The notes: generated by a model from the sequence alone, not told the origin. 64,000 nt of DNA from CAVTPU01 sp963736695 (GCA_963736695.1 CAVTPU010000001.1:620001-684000); one strand, 5' to 3'. Positions 36,836 to 47,709 are shown, counted from the first letter of the stretch. Translations and numbers: made by a program.

Positions 36836-38192
36836 CGTCGCTGCTCCTCTCGTTAGCTCCGGCCGCCGTCGCACGGACCGGCATCGGCGGCAACGGAGCC
36901 CAGACTAGCCGCATGATCCGACCGGGCGGACGGGCGTGCAGGGCCCGGGCCGCCTGCGGTTCGGCTCGGGCGAACGAGGCCAGCATGCCGATCATCGCCA
37001 AGGTCGCGACCAAGGCGCTGCCGCCGTCGGAGATGAGGGGCAGCGGCAGACCGGTCACCGGCATCAGCCCGACCACCCCCGCGATGTTGATAGTGGCCTG
37101 CCCGGCGATGAGAGTGGTGACCCCGGCGGCGACGAACCGCCGGAACGGGTGACTGACCCGCCGGGCGATGCGCAGTCCGGTGAAGGCCAGCACGCTGAAG
37201 AGCCCGAGCACGACGAGGCAGCCGACCACACCCAACTCCTCGGCGATCACGGCGAAGATGAAGTCGTTGTGCCCATTGGGCAGCCAGCCCCACTTGAGGC
37301 GTCCCTCTCCGAGCCCGACACCGAACCAGCCTCCGTTGGCGATGGCGAACAGGCCTTCCCGCACCTGATAGGCCGAGCCCCGATGGTTGAGGGCCGGGTT
37401 GGTGAACGCGTCGAGCCGGTCCTGCCGATAGTCGTTGCCGGGCAGATAGATCAGGGCGAGAACTCCGGCCAGCGCGGCGCCCAACATCGCGGCGAAGACC
37501 CGCAGCCTAACCCCGGCGGCGAACAGTGCCCCGGCGAAGAGTGCGACGAAGCAGAGCATGGTGCCGAGGTCGTTATAGCCGACGAGCAGGAACAGCAGCC
37601 CGGCGACCGGGAACAGCGGCCGGAACAGTTCCCGCCAGACGACGACCTGCCGGCCCTTGCGGGCGAGCACGTCGGCGACCCACAGCACCAGGCCCACCTT
37701 CGCCAGTTCCGACGGCTGCACCTGCACCGGTCCGAGATAGAGCCAGAGTTCATCGGCGCGTACCGGTCCAAGGGTTGGATTTTTGAGCACCTTCGCTTGG
37801 GCGAGCAGGGCGAGCACGTCGAGGATGGAGATGAGAAGAAACGAGATGAGCAACGCGGGGCGAGCCAGTGCCCGATAGGTGCGCACCGGCAACCGCTGAC
37901 AGATCCAGAAGGCGAACAGGCCGATCCCGGCGGAGACGGCCTGTTTCTCGATGGAGGTGAAGGCGTTGCCGTTGGTGACGAACGCCTCGACACTGGTCGC
38001 GGAGAAGACCATGGTCAGCCCGATGAGCAGCAGCAGCCCGGCGCTGGCGATGAGCAGATAATAGGACGCCAGCGGTCGGGCGAGCAGCCCGCGCAACAGT
38101 GCCGTGGCACCGGCGAATGCCCTGGTGACGGTCTCGACGAGACGGGCGAGGGAGGCTGGGCGACGCGGGTCGGTGGTGGTCCCCGCCGTCAC
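36828..38192 (-). CDS. ftsW: SEDS peptidoglycan polymerase FtsW
   Basis: 454 residues, about ten membrane helices. SEDS glycosyltransferase of the septum, working with FtsI. Seen: VQVQPSELAKVGLVLW, VGYNDLGTMLCF, YQVREGLFAIANGGWFGVGL, LPNGHNDFIFAVIAEELG and GLMPVTGLPLPLISDGGSAL. GTG 38192 overlaps the murD stop (GTGA); its own end overlaps murG. Frame intact although both neighbours are broken. Confidence 0.95.
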   Translation of the reverse strand: MTAGTTTDPRRPASLARLVETVTRAFAGATALLRGLLARPLASYYLLIASAGLLLLIGLTMVFSATSVEAFVTNGNAFTSIEKQAVSAGIGLFAFWICQRLPVRTYRALARPALLISFLLISILDVLALLAQAKVLKNPTLGPVRADELWLYLGPVQVQPSELAKVGLVLWVADVLARKGRQVVVWRELFRPLFPVAGLLFLLVGYNDLGTMLCFVALFAGALFAAGVRLRVFAAMLGAALAGVLALIYLPGNDYRQDRLDAFTNPALNHRGSAYQVREGLFAIANGGWFGVGLGEGRLKWGWLPNGHNDFIFAVIAEELGVVGCLVVLGLFSVLAFTGLRIARRVSHPFRRFVAAGVTTLIAGQATINIAGVVGLMPVTGLPLPLISDGGSALVATLAMIGMLASFARAEPQAARALHARPPGRIMRLVWAPLPPMPVRATAAGANERSSDDG

Positions 38193-39641
38193 CGTGGGAG
38201 TTCCCGGGCGTGTCGGGGACCGGTCATGGCCCGCACCGCGTGCGCGAAGGCGTCGCCGCGTTGGGCATAGTCGACATACATGTCCCGGGACGCGGCGGCG
38301 GGGGCGAGCAGCACAGTGTCGCCCGCGTGCGCGAGTGTCGCGGCGGCACGCACCACCTCAGCCATAGCGTCATCATCGGTCCTCGTCACCTCAACGACGG
38401 GGACCCCCGGCGCGTGTCGGGCCAGCGCGACCGCGATCTGCGCCCGGTCGATGCCGAGCAGCACCGCCCCGACGAGCCGGTCGGCGACGGAGGCGACGAG
38501 CGGGGCGATGTCGACGCCTTTGAGCTGCCCGCCGGCGACCCACACCACGCGTGGGCACCCGGCGAGTGAGGCGAACGCCGCGTGCGGGTTGGTGGCCTTG
38601 CTGTCGTCGATATAGCGAACACCGTCCACAGTGTCCACCAAGGCGTTGCGGTGAGGTTGCGGTTCATAGTCCGCCAGGCCGAGGGCGATCGCCTCCGGCG
38701 CTGTCCCGTACGCCCGCGCGAGCGCGGCCGCGTGCAGCGCGTTGCTGACGTTGTGGTCGCCGGCGGGGCGCACGACGCTGACCTGGGCCAACTCGACGGG
38801 GTCGTCGACGAACGCCCAGTCGACCAGTGCCCCGTCGACGACACCGAGCTGGCCGGCCCGGGGCCGCCCAGTGGTGACGCTGATCCGCCGGCCCGGCCCG
38901 GAACTGGCCGGCCCGGCATCGAGCAGCGCGGAGACCCGGGGATCGTCGACGTTGCCGATCGCGATTCCGTCGCCGGCCGCGGCGGCGCGCCAGATCGCGA
39001 CCTTCGCCTCGGCATAGGCGGCAAACGACCCGTGCCACTCCAAGTGGTCGTCATCGAGGTTGAGCAGCGCCCCAGCCTGTGGGGCGAGGGTCGACGACCA
39101 GTGCAACTGCTGAACTGGAGAGTTCGACCGCGAGCACGTCATGGTCGGCGGCGGCCCGCGCCGCGAAGACGAGTGGCTCCCCGATGTTGCCCAACGCGGC
39201 GGTGCGTGCCCCGCCGGCGCGCAGCATCGCGGCGAGCATCGTGGTGGTGGTGGTCTTGCCGTTGGTGCCGGTGACCGCGAGCCACGGCGGGGCGTCGATG
39301 GGACGCAGCCGCCAGGCGAGTTCCGGTTCGGAGCAGGTGGGGCGGCCCGCGGCATGGGCGGCCATGGCGAGCGCCGAGTGCGGCGCGAACCCGGGGGACA
39401 CGACGACCTCGTCGGCCCAGTCGATGGCCTCGACGGGCGGCGTTGTGGCGACGACGATCCGAGCGCCGGCGGCGCGCAGGCTCTCCAACACCACGCTGTC
39501 GGCTCGGTCGAGCACGCAGACCCGCGCGTCGAGGTCCAGCAGGACCCGGGCTGCGGCGGCACCGGCGACCCCGGCCCCGCCGACGAGCACCCGCCGACCG
39601 CGGTAGTGCTCGGCGCCGGAGGCCGCCGGTGCCGCCGTCAC
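38189..39641 (-). CDS. murD: UDP-MurNAc-L-alanine-D-glutamate ligase MurD, frame broken by one apparent +1 insertion
   Basis: Adds D-Glu to the stem peptide. N-terminal part: RVLVGGAGVAGAAAARVL, VVSPGFAPHSALAM, ATP loop VTGTNGKTTTTTM, LGNIGEPLVFAAR and LAVELSS. One extra base near 39105-39117 shifts the frame; then QLHWSSTLAPQAGALLNL, DDDHLEWHGSF, YIDDSKATNPHAA, VWVAGGQLKG and LLAPAAASRDMY continue in the next frame. 1453 nt = 3n+1. GTG 39641 overlaps the mraY stop. Confidence 0.9.
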
Positions 39642-40772
39642 CGGACGCCGATTTCGGTAACCCGCAGAAAGTCGGTGTAAAAGACACCGAGCGCCGCCGC
39701 GACACCGAGACCAGCGATGATCCAGAACCGGATGACGACGTTGACCTCGGTCCAGCCGGCGAGCTCGAAGTGGTGTTGCAGCGGCACCATGCGGAAGACC
39801 CGTCGCTGTCGCAGCTGATAGTAGGTGATCTGGATGATCCAGGTGACGGTGATGATGGTGAAGAGCACGCCGAGCAACGGCAGCAACAGCACCGTGCGGG
39901 TGGCGAACGCGAGACCCGCGACGAGCCCGCCGAGGGCGAGCGCGCCGGTGTCGCCCATGAAGATGCGGGCCGGCGACGCGTTCCACCACAGGAAACCGAA
40001 GCAGGCCGCGGCAGCGGCCGCGGCGACGATCGACACGTCGAGCGGGTCACGCACGTAGTAGACGTAGGGTCCACAGTGCACCGGCAGATCGCAATAGCCG
40101 GGGTCCGCCGACCAGTGGCGATACTGCCAGAACCCGATCGCCGCATAGGCGCCGATCACCATCACCGACACGCCGGTGGCGAGGCCGTCGAGCCCGTCGG
40201 TGAGGTTCACCGCGTTGGACATCGCCATCACGACGAAGATGAACAGCAACAACGCGCCGAACTTGCTGATCTCCAGCCATTCGACGTCCTTGACGAAGGA
40301 GATGAACTTGCTCGCCACGGTCTGCCCCTGCGGGCCGGCGCTGGGCAGATAGAGCGCGAGCCAGCCGAAGAGCGCCCCGACCATCATCTGGCCGAGCAGT
40401 TTCTTGCGTTTGTTCAGACCCGAGGCTGTTTCGCTTGCGCACCTTGAGGAAGTCGTCGATGAATCCGAGCACGCCGAGGCTGACGAACAGGCCCAGCAGC
40501 ACCACTCCGGTGGTGGTCGGGCCGCTCGGGGCCAGCTGTTCCTTGGGCAACGTGAGCAGCACGAGGTGGCCGGCGACATAGGCGATGACGGTCGCGAGGA
40601 TGAAGACCACCCCGCCCATCGTCGGCGTGCCCTTCTTCGTCAGGTGACTCTGCGGGCCGTCGGATCGGATCGGCTGCCCCGCCTTGAGCCGGGCGAAGAC
40701 CCGGATCGCCACCGGGGTGAAGCCGATCGAGAGGATGAACGCGACCGCCGCCGCGATGAATACCGCTCTCAC
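39638..40772 (-). CDS. mraY: Phospho-MurNAc-pentapeptide transferase MraY, frame broken by one apparent +1 insertion
   Basis: Polytopic enzyme making lipid I on undecaprenyl phosphate. Frame 1: AGQPIRSDGPQSHLTKKGTP, TMGGVVFILATV, GFIDDFLKVRKRNSLG with the Asp-Asp motif. One extra T near 40415-40420 shifts the frame; then LNKRKKLLGQMMVG, NAVNLTDGLDGLATG, FMGDTGALALGGLV and MVPLQHHFELAGWTE follow. 1135 nt = 3n+1. GTG start overlapping the murF stop. Identity certain; whether the break is real is not. Confidence 0.9.
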
Positions 40773-42187
40773 GACGCGGCCACCGTGCTGTCGACGGGCA
40801 CGCCGACGTCACCGCCGACGCGGAGGGCGTCTGCGACCGCCCAGGTTTGATAACGCGAGCCCTTCACCAGGACCACGTCCCCCGGGCGTAGCTCCGCCCG
40901 CAGCAGCGACACCGCTGCCTCCTGATCGGTAACCCGCACCGACTCTCCTCCCCATTCCGAGACCGACATCGCGCCATCGTGGATCGGTGCTGCCCCCACG
41001 CCGACGACGACGAGGCGGTCGCACGCCCAGTTCGGCGGCGAGCCGGCCGATCCGTTCATGTCCTGTTTGTTCATATGAACCAAGTTCGGCATGATAGCCG
41101 AGCACCGCCACCCGACGTCGAGTCGGCCCGAACGACGCGAGAACCCGCAACGCCACGGCCGTCGAGTCGGGATTCGCGTTGTAAGAATCGTCGATGAGTG
41201 TCACCCCGTCGACACGGTCGACCACGTCCATCCGACGGGTGGAGACCGGCCGCAGGTCCGCGAGCGCCGCGCCGATCGAAGACACCGACATCCCGTACGC
41301 CCGCGCCACCGCCGCCGCCGCCAAGGCGTTGCCGACCTGGTGACGACCGGACAGGCGCAGCACCACGCCGACGCGCCCCTCCGGGGTGACGAGGTCGAAA
41401 GCGGGTCGACCGTGTTCATCGAGGCGAATGTCTTCGGCGCGCACCACGGCGTCGACCGACTCACCGACAAGCACGACCTCGGCGGGGGTCTGCGCGGCCA
41501 TCGCGCGTACCCGGTCATCGTCGGCGTTGAGCACGGCGAGGCCGGACGGTGGCAGCGCGGCGACCAACTCGGTCTTGGCTTGCGGCGATCACGTCGACCG
41601 AGCCGAACTCGCCGATGTGCGCGACCCCGACGTTGGTGACGACGCCGACCGTGGGCGCGGCGACGCGACACAGGTAGTCGAGGTCGCCGAGCCCTCGCGC
41701 ACCCATCTCGAGCACGAGAAAACGGGTCTGGTCGGTGATCCGGGTGACCGTCTGCGGCAGGCCGAGCTCGTTGTTGAGCGAACCGACCGTCGCCACCGTC
41801 GGCCCCAGACCAGCGAGCACCTGGGCGATGATGTCCTTCGTGGACGTCTTGCCCGATGACCCGGTGATCCCGATCACCGGCAGGTCCGGCCGACGGTCCA
41901 ACACCGCGCGGGCCAGCGCCGCCATCGCCGTCAGCGCGTCGCCGACGACGATCGACGGCCCGTCGATCGGCCGGGTGCCGAGCACGGCCACCGCGCCGGC
42001 GTGCAACGCCGCGCCGGCGAACTCGTGACCGTCGGCGCGGTCACCGGCGAAGGCGACGAAGAGTCCGCCCGGGCCCGACCTCGCGCGAGTCGAACTCGAC
42101 CGAACCGGTGACCGTGAGTCCGGGGTCGCCACCGACGAGTGTTCCGTCGACGGCGGCGGCGATCTCGGCGAGAGTCAAGGCGATCAT
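40769..42187 (-). CDS. murF: UDP-MurNAc-tripeptide-D-Ala-D-Ala ligase MurF, frame broken by three apparent +1 insertions
   Basis: Adds D-Ala-D-Ala to complete the pentapeptide. N-terminus MIALTLAEIAAAVDGTLVGG; extra base near 42065-42071, then GGLFVAFAGDRADGHEFAG, ATP loop ITGSSGKTSTKD, LNNELGLPQTVTR, VGVAHIGEFGS; second near 41576-41583, then LIDDSYNANPDSTAVALRVL; third near 41018-41025, then LVVVGVGAAPIHDGAM and VLVKGSRYQTW. Three insertions restore phase (1419 nt). A 36-bp AT-rich patch lies at about 41062-41098. ATG 42187 overlaps the murE stop. Confidence 0.9.
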
Positions 42188-43751
42188 GCGCGTACCCCAG
42201 TGAACCGTTCGGACAGCGCCGCGGCGAGCACCACCCGGTCGTCGAAGGGATAGCTCACCCCGGCGACCTCCTGATCGGTCTCGTGTCCTTTGCCGAGCAC
42301 CGCGACGATGTCGCCGGGCTCCGATCGCCGCACGGCGTCGGCGATCGCCGACGCTCGCCCGGCGATCTCCGTCACCGGAGCCGCCCCCGCCGTCTGCGCC
42401 CCCGCACGCACCTCCGCGCGGATCTCCGCCGGGTCCTCGGTGCGCGGGTTGTCGTCGGTGACGATCACCAGGTCCGCGCCCCGGGCCGCCGCCGCGCCCA
42501 TGAGCGCGCGCTTGCCCCGATCGCGGTCGCCGCCCGCCCCGATCACACAGATCACCCGGCGCGCGTCGACGCCACCGCCGACGTCACGCAACGCGGCGAG
42601 CGCCGCGACGATGGCGTCGGGCTTGTGGGCGTAGTCGACCACGCCGAGCACCGGACCGGGCGCGTCGACCAACTCCAACCGTCCCGGCACCCCACGACAC
42701 TCGGCTACCCCGGTCGCCGCAGTGGCCGGGTCGACGCCCACCTCGACGAGACAGGCGAACGCGACCAGGGCGTTGGCGACGTTGTGTCGGCCGGGCATCG
42801 CCACCGCGGCAGGCAAGGACATCTCCGCCGGCAAGGACACCGCAGCCGCCGAGGGGCCGGCGGGCCCGTCGACAGTGAACCGCTGCACGAAACCGTCGCC
42901 GACCACGCCCGTGGCGCGCCAGGTCGCCCGCGGGTCGCCGGCGGCCGAGCACCGTGACATCGGCCGCGCCGGCCAGCGCGGCGACCGCCGGGTCGTCGAG
43001 GTTGAACACCTGCGCACGGCACCGTCCGTCGAACAGTCGACGTCTTCGCCGCGAAGTAGTCCGCCTCGTCGGCGTGGAAGTCGAGATGGTCAAGACCGAA
43101 GTTGGTGAAGGCGCCGACGGCGAAACGAACCCCGCCGACCCGCTCATAGGCCATCGCGTGGCTGGAGACCTCTATCACCGCCGTGGTGACCCCGTGCTCG
43201 CGGGCGACCGCGAACAACGCGTGCAGGTCGGTCGCCTCCGGCGTCGTGCGCACACTGTCGACGACGACGTCACCGATGCGGGTCTCCACCGTGCCGATGA
43301 GGCAGGTGGTCTGACCCGCGGCGCGCAGGCCCGACTCGACAAGATAGGCGGTGGAGGTCTTGCCGGCGGTTCCGGTGATGCCGACGACCGACAGGTGCGC
43401 TGTCGGCTCGCCGTACGTGATCGAGGCGGCCTCGCCGAGCACGAACCTCGGCTGGTCCACGACGAGCACCACGACGTCGGATCCGGCGGCCCGGATCAGC
43501 TCGAGGCCGGCCTGGTCGGTGAGCACCGCTCGGGCGCCCGCGTCGACCGCCGACGCGGCGAACCGCGCGCCGTGATTGCGGGCGCCGGGCAACGCCGCAT
43601 AGAGGTCGCCGGGCCGCACCGCGGCGCTGTCATGTGTAATGCCCGTGATGGTGATCCCCTCGCCGGGGCCGTCGACGCGGGCGGCCACCCGGCCCGCGAT
43701 CGCGGTGAGGGCGACGGCGGGCACGTGCGCGGGACGGGGATAGCCGGGCAT
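42184..43751 (-). CDS. murE: UDP-MurNAc-tripeptide synthetase MurE, frame broken by two apparent +1 insertions
   Basis: Adds the third stem residue, usually meso-DAP in actinomycetes. N-terminal part: GITHDSAAVRPGDLYAALPG, ATP loop GITGTAGKTSTAYLVE, TTPEATDLHALFA, EVSSHAMAYERV, NFGLDHLDFHADEADYF. Extra bases near 43037-43043 and 42940-42946 shift the frame twice; PGRHNVANALVAFACLVEVG, VVDYAHKPDAIVAAL and TDDNPRTEDPAEIRAEV follow. The DNPR motif in DNPRTEDP is the usual sign of DAP specificity. ATG 43751 is preferred; 43772 is possible. Confidence 0.9.
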
Positions 43752-43815
43752 GGCGTCTGACCCTACCCGCATGGGGTGGACCCTCGGAGCGGGTGATCGG
43801 AGGTCGCACTTCCGG

Positions 43816-45987
43816 TCACGGGTATACGCGGATCTTCGGGGGCTTTGTTCCGGTTGGAGCCACTCGATAATGATGCAACGTGTACTCCATCATCTCCGCG
43901 AAGGCCGGGCCGGCGACGACCCCGCCTTCTCCGCCGGCGGTGTGCGCGAAGACCGCGATGACATAACGCGGGGCGTCCGCCGGGGCCATGCCCACAAACG
44001 ACGCCACCTCACCCGGCACATAGCGGCCGTCGCGGACGAGCTTGCCGGTGCCGGTCTTGCCGGCCACCCGATAGTTGCGCACAGTGGCCGACCGACCAGT
44101 CGCGCCGGGCACCGTCACCACCGCCTCCAACATCGTCCGCAACGCGGCCGCGTTCTTCGCCGAGATGACCTGCCGCGTCGGTGGGGTCGGCGCGGCCGAG
44201 ACCGACCCATCGGCCGCCATCACCGACCGCACCAGGTGCGGGCGCACCCACACCCCACCGTTGGCGATCGCCGCGTAGACCGCGGCCATCTGCACCGGGG
44301 TCACCGACACGCCCATGCCGATCGGAATCGACCCATAACTCGACCCGCTCCACCGAGCTGGTGGCTGCACCAGGCCGGCCGACTCTCCCGGCAAGCCCTC
44401 CTCGACCAGCTCTCCCAGGCCGAACCTCCGCTGATATTCATAGAGCCGCTGGGCCCCGAGGCGGTCGGCGAGGGTGATCGTGCCGACGTTGGACGACCAG
44501 GCGAGAATCCCCGGCAGGGTCAGTTTCGTCGGCCGGGGCAGCCGGTGGGTGTCGGTGAAGGTCGTGTCACCCTTGCGGATCGACGGCGCCACGAGCACCG
44601 ACGACTCCGCGGAGACCAGCCCCTCCTCCAGGCAGGCGGCGAAGACCACGGCTTTGTGCACCGACCCCGGATCAACCGCCAGATCGCTGGCCATGTCGCC
44701 CCGGTTCGCCGGCTGATAGGCGAAGGGATCAGCCGCGTCATAGAACGGATAGCTCGCCTGCGCCAACACCTCGCCCGTTCGCACGTCCAAGACGAGCGCG
44801 CTGCCGGTCGTGGCCTTGATCTGGCGCATCCGGGCGCCGAGCATGCGTTGGATCTCGAACTGCAGGTCCCGGTCGATCGTCAACAGCAGCGAACTGCCCG
44901 GCCGAGCCGGCACCTCGGAGTGATAACCACCGGGAATCTCCCGGTCGAGGCTCACCTCACCGTCGGGTTGGCCGATCTCAAAGGATCGCTGCCCGTCCAC
45001 CCCACGAAGCACCTCGTCATAGCGCGCCTCCAGCCCGGCCAGACCAGTGAGGTCGCGGCCGGTGAAGCCGATGAGGTTCGCGGCGAGGTCGTGCCCGGGC
45101 ACGACGCGGCGCTCGTCCCGTCGAACCCCGATGCCGGGCAGGCGCAAGGCGCTCACCGCCGAACCGACGGGCACATCGACACCCCGCGCGAGATATTCGA
45201 ATCGCACGACCGAACCGTCGGCCCGCCGGTGGGGGGCCAGCTTCGGCAGGAGCTCCGACCGTGGCACGCCGAGCACCGTGCGCAGCGCGTCGGCGGTCGC
45301 CGACGGGTTCTCCACCAGCCCGGGGTCGGCGAAGACATAGCGGGCCTCGACGCTGCCGGCGAGCACCGCGCCGTCACGGTCGAGGATGCTGCCGCGGGGT
45401 GCGGGCAGATCCACCGACTCCAACCGGGTCGACAGTCCTTCGGCCGCATATGCGGAAGCGTCGGTGACCTGCAACTGCACGAGTCGACCGGCGATGATGA
45501 GAAACATCGCCACGATGATCGCGGTGGCCAACCGCAGGCGACGCACGGGATCGGCCAGATTGCGCACCACCCGCCGACGACGCAGGCTCGCGGGTGCGCG
45601 CGAGTCTCGCGCCCGCTGCTTGGGCGCCGGTTTCGCCGCCACGCGTGCCGACCGCCCGGAAGTCTGCGTCCCCCGTGCGGCCGGGGCGCGTGAGGCGGCG
45701 CCGGCCCGGGGGGTGGGCGCGGCCCGACCGCCACTCGCTGGGGCGCGGGTCGAGCTCTTCTCACGTGTACGGCTAGCGCGCGCACCACTGGCATCGCCGA
45801 CGAGGCGCAACGGCGGCCGACTCGGACCGCCGCCCGTGCCGGACCTCTCGTCCGGGCTCTCAGCCACGGTCCGGGCCCGGGGGTGATATCCCTGGGCCCG
45901 GGCGATGCGGCTGCGACGAGAACCCGGACCAGCTGGCTGGTCCGGGTCGCTCTGGTCGCCAGGCGCGCCTCGACGGCCCACCGTCAC
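43816..45987 (-). CDS. ftsI: Septal penicillin-binding protein FtsI (PBP3)
   Basis: 723-residue monofunctional transpeptidase. A basic, disordered cytoplasmic region of about 160 residues is followed by one helix (LATAIIVAMFLIIAGRLV), the dimerisation domain (LPAPRGSILDRDGAVLA) and the transpeptidase domain with SVHK (SxxK), SSN and KTGTGK motifs. The SxxK middle residues V-H differ from the more usual T-F. The cytoplasmic part is longer than usual and Arg/Ala-rich. GTG 45987 overlaps the ftsL stop (GTGA). Frame intact. Confidence 0.95.
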   Translation of the reverse strand: MTVGRRGAPGDQSDPDQPAGPGSRRSRIARAQGYHPRARTVAESPDERSGTGGGPSRPPLRLVGDASGARASRTREKSSTRAPASGGRAAPTPRAGAASRAPAARGTQTSGRSARVAAKPAPKQRARDSRAPASLRRRRVVRNLADPVRRLRLATAIIVAMFLIIAGRLVQLQVTDASAYAAEGLSTRLESVDLPAPRGSILDRDGAVLAGSVEARYVFADPGLVENPSATADALRTVLGVPRSELLPKLAPHRRADGSVVRFEYLARGVDVPVGSAVSALRLPGIGVRRDERRVVPGHDLAANLIGFTGRDLTGLAGLEARYDEVLRGVDGQRSFEIGQPDGEVSLDREIPGGYHSEVPARPGSSLLLTIDRDLQFEIQRMLGARMRQIKATTGSALVLDVRTGEVLAQASYPFYDAADPFAYQPANRGDMASDLAVDPGSVHKAVVFAACLEEGLVSAESSVLVAPSIRKGDTTFTDTHRLPRPTKLTLPGILAWSSNVGTITLADRLGAQRLYEYQRRFGLGELVEEGLPGESAGLVQPPARWSGSSYGSIPIGMGVSVTPVQMAAVYAAIANGGVWVRPHLVRSVMAADGSVSAAPTPPTRQVISAKNAAALRTMLEAVVTVPGATGRSATVRNYRVAGKTGTGKLVRDGRYVPGEVASFVGMAPADAPRYVIAVFAHTAGGEGGVVAGPAFAEMMEYTLHHYRVAPTGTKPPKIRVYP

Positions 45988-46604
45988 CGCCCGGGCTCAG
46001 CCGGGCGGGTGGTCGTCGCGTCGGCGGGCGCGGGTTGTGGCACGCCGACGACCCGACCGTCGGGCAGGCTGATGAACGCCGGCGTGCCGGCGGGCACGAG
46101 GCCGAGGCGTTTGGCCGCGGCGGCGAGATTGCCGGGCGACTCACGCTCGGCGAGTTCCTGAGTCAGCTGCTGCTCCTGCAGGTCGAGCGCGGCTTGGTGG
46201 GCACGCAGATCGTCGAGTCGGAAGGCGTTCTCGTTGATCTTCGTGTTGATCACCAAGACGCCGAGCACACCGGCGACCACGACCGCCACCACGAGCAGCA
46301 CGAACGGCGCCCGGGGCAACACCATCGGAGCGGGCGGGGTCGCCATGTCCGAGGTGCGCGCGGCCCCTCCGGTGATCACCTCGACCATGGGCGACGACCG
46401 GGTCGGCGGCGGCGCATAGTCGAGGTCGAGCGCGTTCGCGCCGGCGACATAGGCACCGAAGTCGGTGTCACCCCGGCGATCCGGACGGCGATCCGGCCGG
46501 CGATCCGAGGTGCGGTGGGCCCGGCGGCCCGACTCGAGCCGGCCGGTCTGGTCGCGGCCGGCCGAGGCCCGGCCGGTCTGGGCGCGATTAGCCATGCGGG
46601 TCAT
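45984..46604 (-). CDS. ftsL: FtsL-like septum protein
   Basis: 206 residues: Arg-rich N-terminus with repeated RRPDR units (about 1-95), one helix (APFVLLVVAVVVAGVLGVLV), then a leucine-zipper-like coil (FRLDDLRAHQAALDLQEQQL) and a short domain ending in GLVPAGTPAFISLPDGRVVG. This is the actinobacterial FtsL layout; it joins FtsQ/FtsB. Placed between rsmH and ftsI with ATGA and GTGA overlaps. Sequence conservation in the family is low, so position carries much of the call. Confidence 0.88.
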   Translation of the reverse strand: MTRMANRAQTGRASAGRDQTGRLESGRRAHRTSDRRPDRRPDRRGDTDFGAYVAGANALDLDYAPPPTRSSPMVEVITGGAARTSDMATPPAPMVLPRAPFVLLVVAVVVAGVLGVLVINTKINENAFRLDDLRAHQAALDLQEQQLTQELAERESPGNLAAAAKRLGLVPAGTPAFISLPDGRVVGVPQPAPADATTTRPAEPGR

Positions 46605-47689
46605 CGCCCCTCCCCCTCGTCGTTGGTGTGAACGTGCTGACGGGCTCGTGACGTGGGGCGCGAGCCCGGTTGGCGCATCTCGGCGCGCCGGAGATCAGCG
46701 GTTTCGGCGTCGAGGCGTTGCGCGGCTCGCAACTTCACCGACGCCGAACGCGGGTTGGCCGCCACCTCGGCGGGGTCGGGCGGTTGGGCGCCCCGGGTGA
46801 GCAGTCGCAGGGTCGGGCCGGTGCCGGGCAACTCGACGGGCAGGTCCACGGGCCCGGTCGACGTGGCGCGGGCCGCGAATGCCTGCTTGACCAGCCTGTC
46901 CTCCAGCGAGTGATAGGACAGCACAACGATGCGGCCACCGATCGCGAGCGAGTCCAGCGCGGCGGGGATCGCTGCGGCAAGCGCGTCGAGTTCACCGTTG
47001 ACCTCGATGCGCAACGCCTGAAAGGTGCGCTTGGCCGGGTGCCCGCCGGTGCGTCGAGCCGCCGCCGGGATCGCATCGCGCACAAGCTCGGACAGCCGCG
47101 CCGAGTTGGTGAACGGCGAGCGGGCCCGCTCACGCACGATCGCCGCAGCGACGCGACCGGCGAATCGCTCCTCGCCGTAGACCCGCAGGATTCGCGCCAG
47201 GTCGCCGACGGCATAGGTGTTGAGCACCTCGGCCGCGGTGATCCCGGTGGTCGGGTCCATCCGCATGTCCAACGGGGCGTCCTGGGCGTAGGCGAAGCCG
47301 CGCCCCGCCTCGTCGAGCTGCATTGACGAGACACCCAGATCGAAGAGCACACTATCCACTGTGGCCAATCCCAGGTCGTCGAGCACCTGGGGCAGTTCGT
47401 CATAGACGGCGTGCACGAGACGCACCCGGTGAGAGTGCGCGGCGAGCCTCTGGCGGGAGTGCTCCAGCGCGGCGGGGTCGCGGTCAAGACCGATGAGGGT
47501 GACAGTCGGGTGCGCCTCGAGCACGGCTGCGGCATGACCGCCGAGGCCGACAGTGGCGTCGACGTGCACCGGGTGATCGCCGACGAGCGCCGGCGTGAGC
47601 AGATCCAGGCACTCCCGCAGCAGCACCGGAATGTGTCCGTGTTCGGAACGGGACGCGAGTGCGCCCCGGGCACCGACGTGCTCCCCCAC
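46601..47689 (-). CDS. rsmH: 16S rRNA m4C1402 methyltransferase RsmH (MraW)
   Basis: 362 residues. SAM fold: HIPVLLRECLDLLTPAL, VDATVGLGGHAAAVLEAHP, LIGLDRDPAALEHSRQRL, DSVLFDLGVSSMQLDEAGRG and the late LSYHSLEDRLVKQAF. N4-methylates C1402 of 16S rRNA. GTG 47689 follows GAGG. A 188-bp gap with an inverted repeat separates it from mraZ. Confidence 0.96.
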   Translation of the reverse strand: MGEHVGARGALASRSEHGHIPVLLRECLDLLTPALVGDHPVHVDATVGLGGHAAAVLEAHPTVTLIGLDRDPAALEHSRQRLAAHSHRVRLVHAVYDELPQVLDDLGLATVDSVLFDLGVSSMQLDEAGRGFAYAQDAPLDMRMDPTTGITAAEVLNTYAVGDLARILRVYGEERFAGRVAAAIVRERARSPFTNSARLSELVRDAIPAAARRTGGHPAKRTFQALRIEVNGELDALAAAIPAALDSLAIGGRIVVLSYHSLEDRLVKQAFAARATSTGPVDLPVELPGTGPTLRLLTRGAQPPDPAEVAANPRSASVKLRAAQRLDAETADLRRAEMRQPGSRPTSRARQHVHTNDEGEGR

Positions 47690-47709
47690 CTCTCGACCCC
47701 CTTGCTATC

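Noticed and set aside
30580..43043. Programmed +1 frameshifting as the default explanation of the broken genes
   Set aside because: The sites share no slippery motif, stop codon or spacing that I can see, and nine genes at once is without precedent in bacteria; sequence error is more likely.
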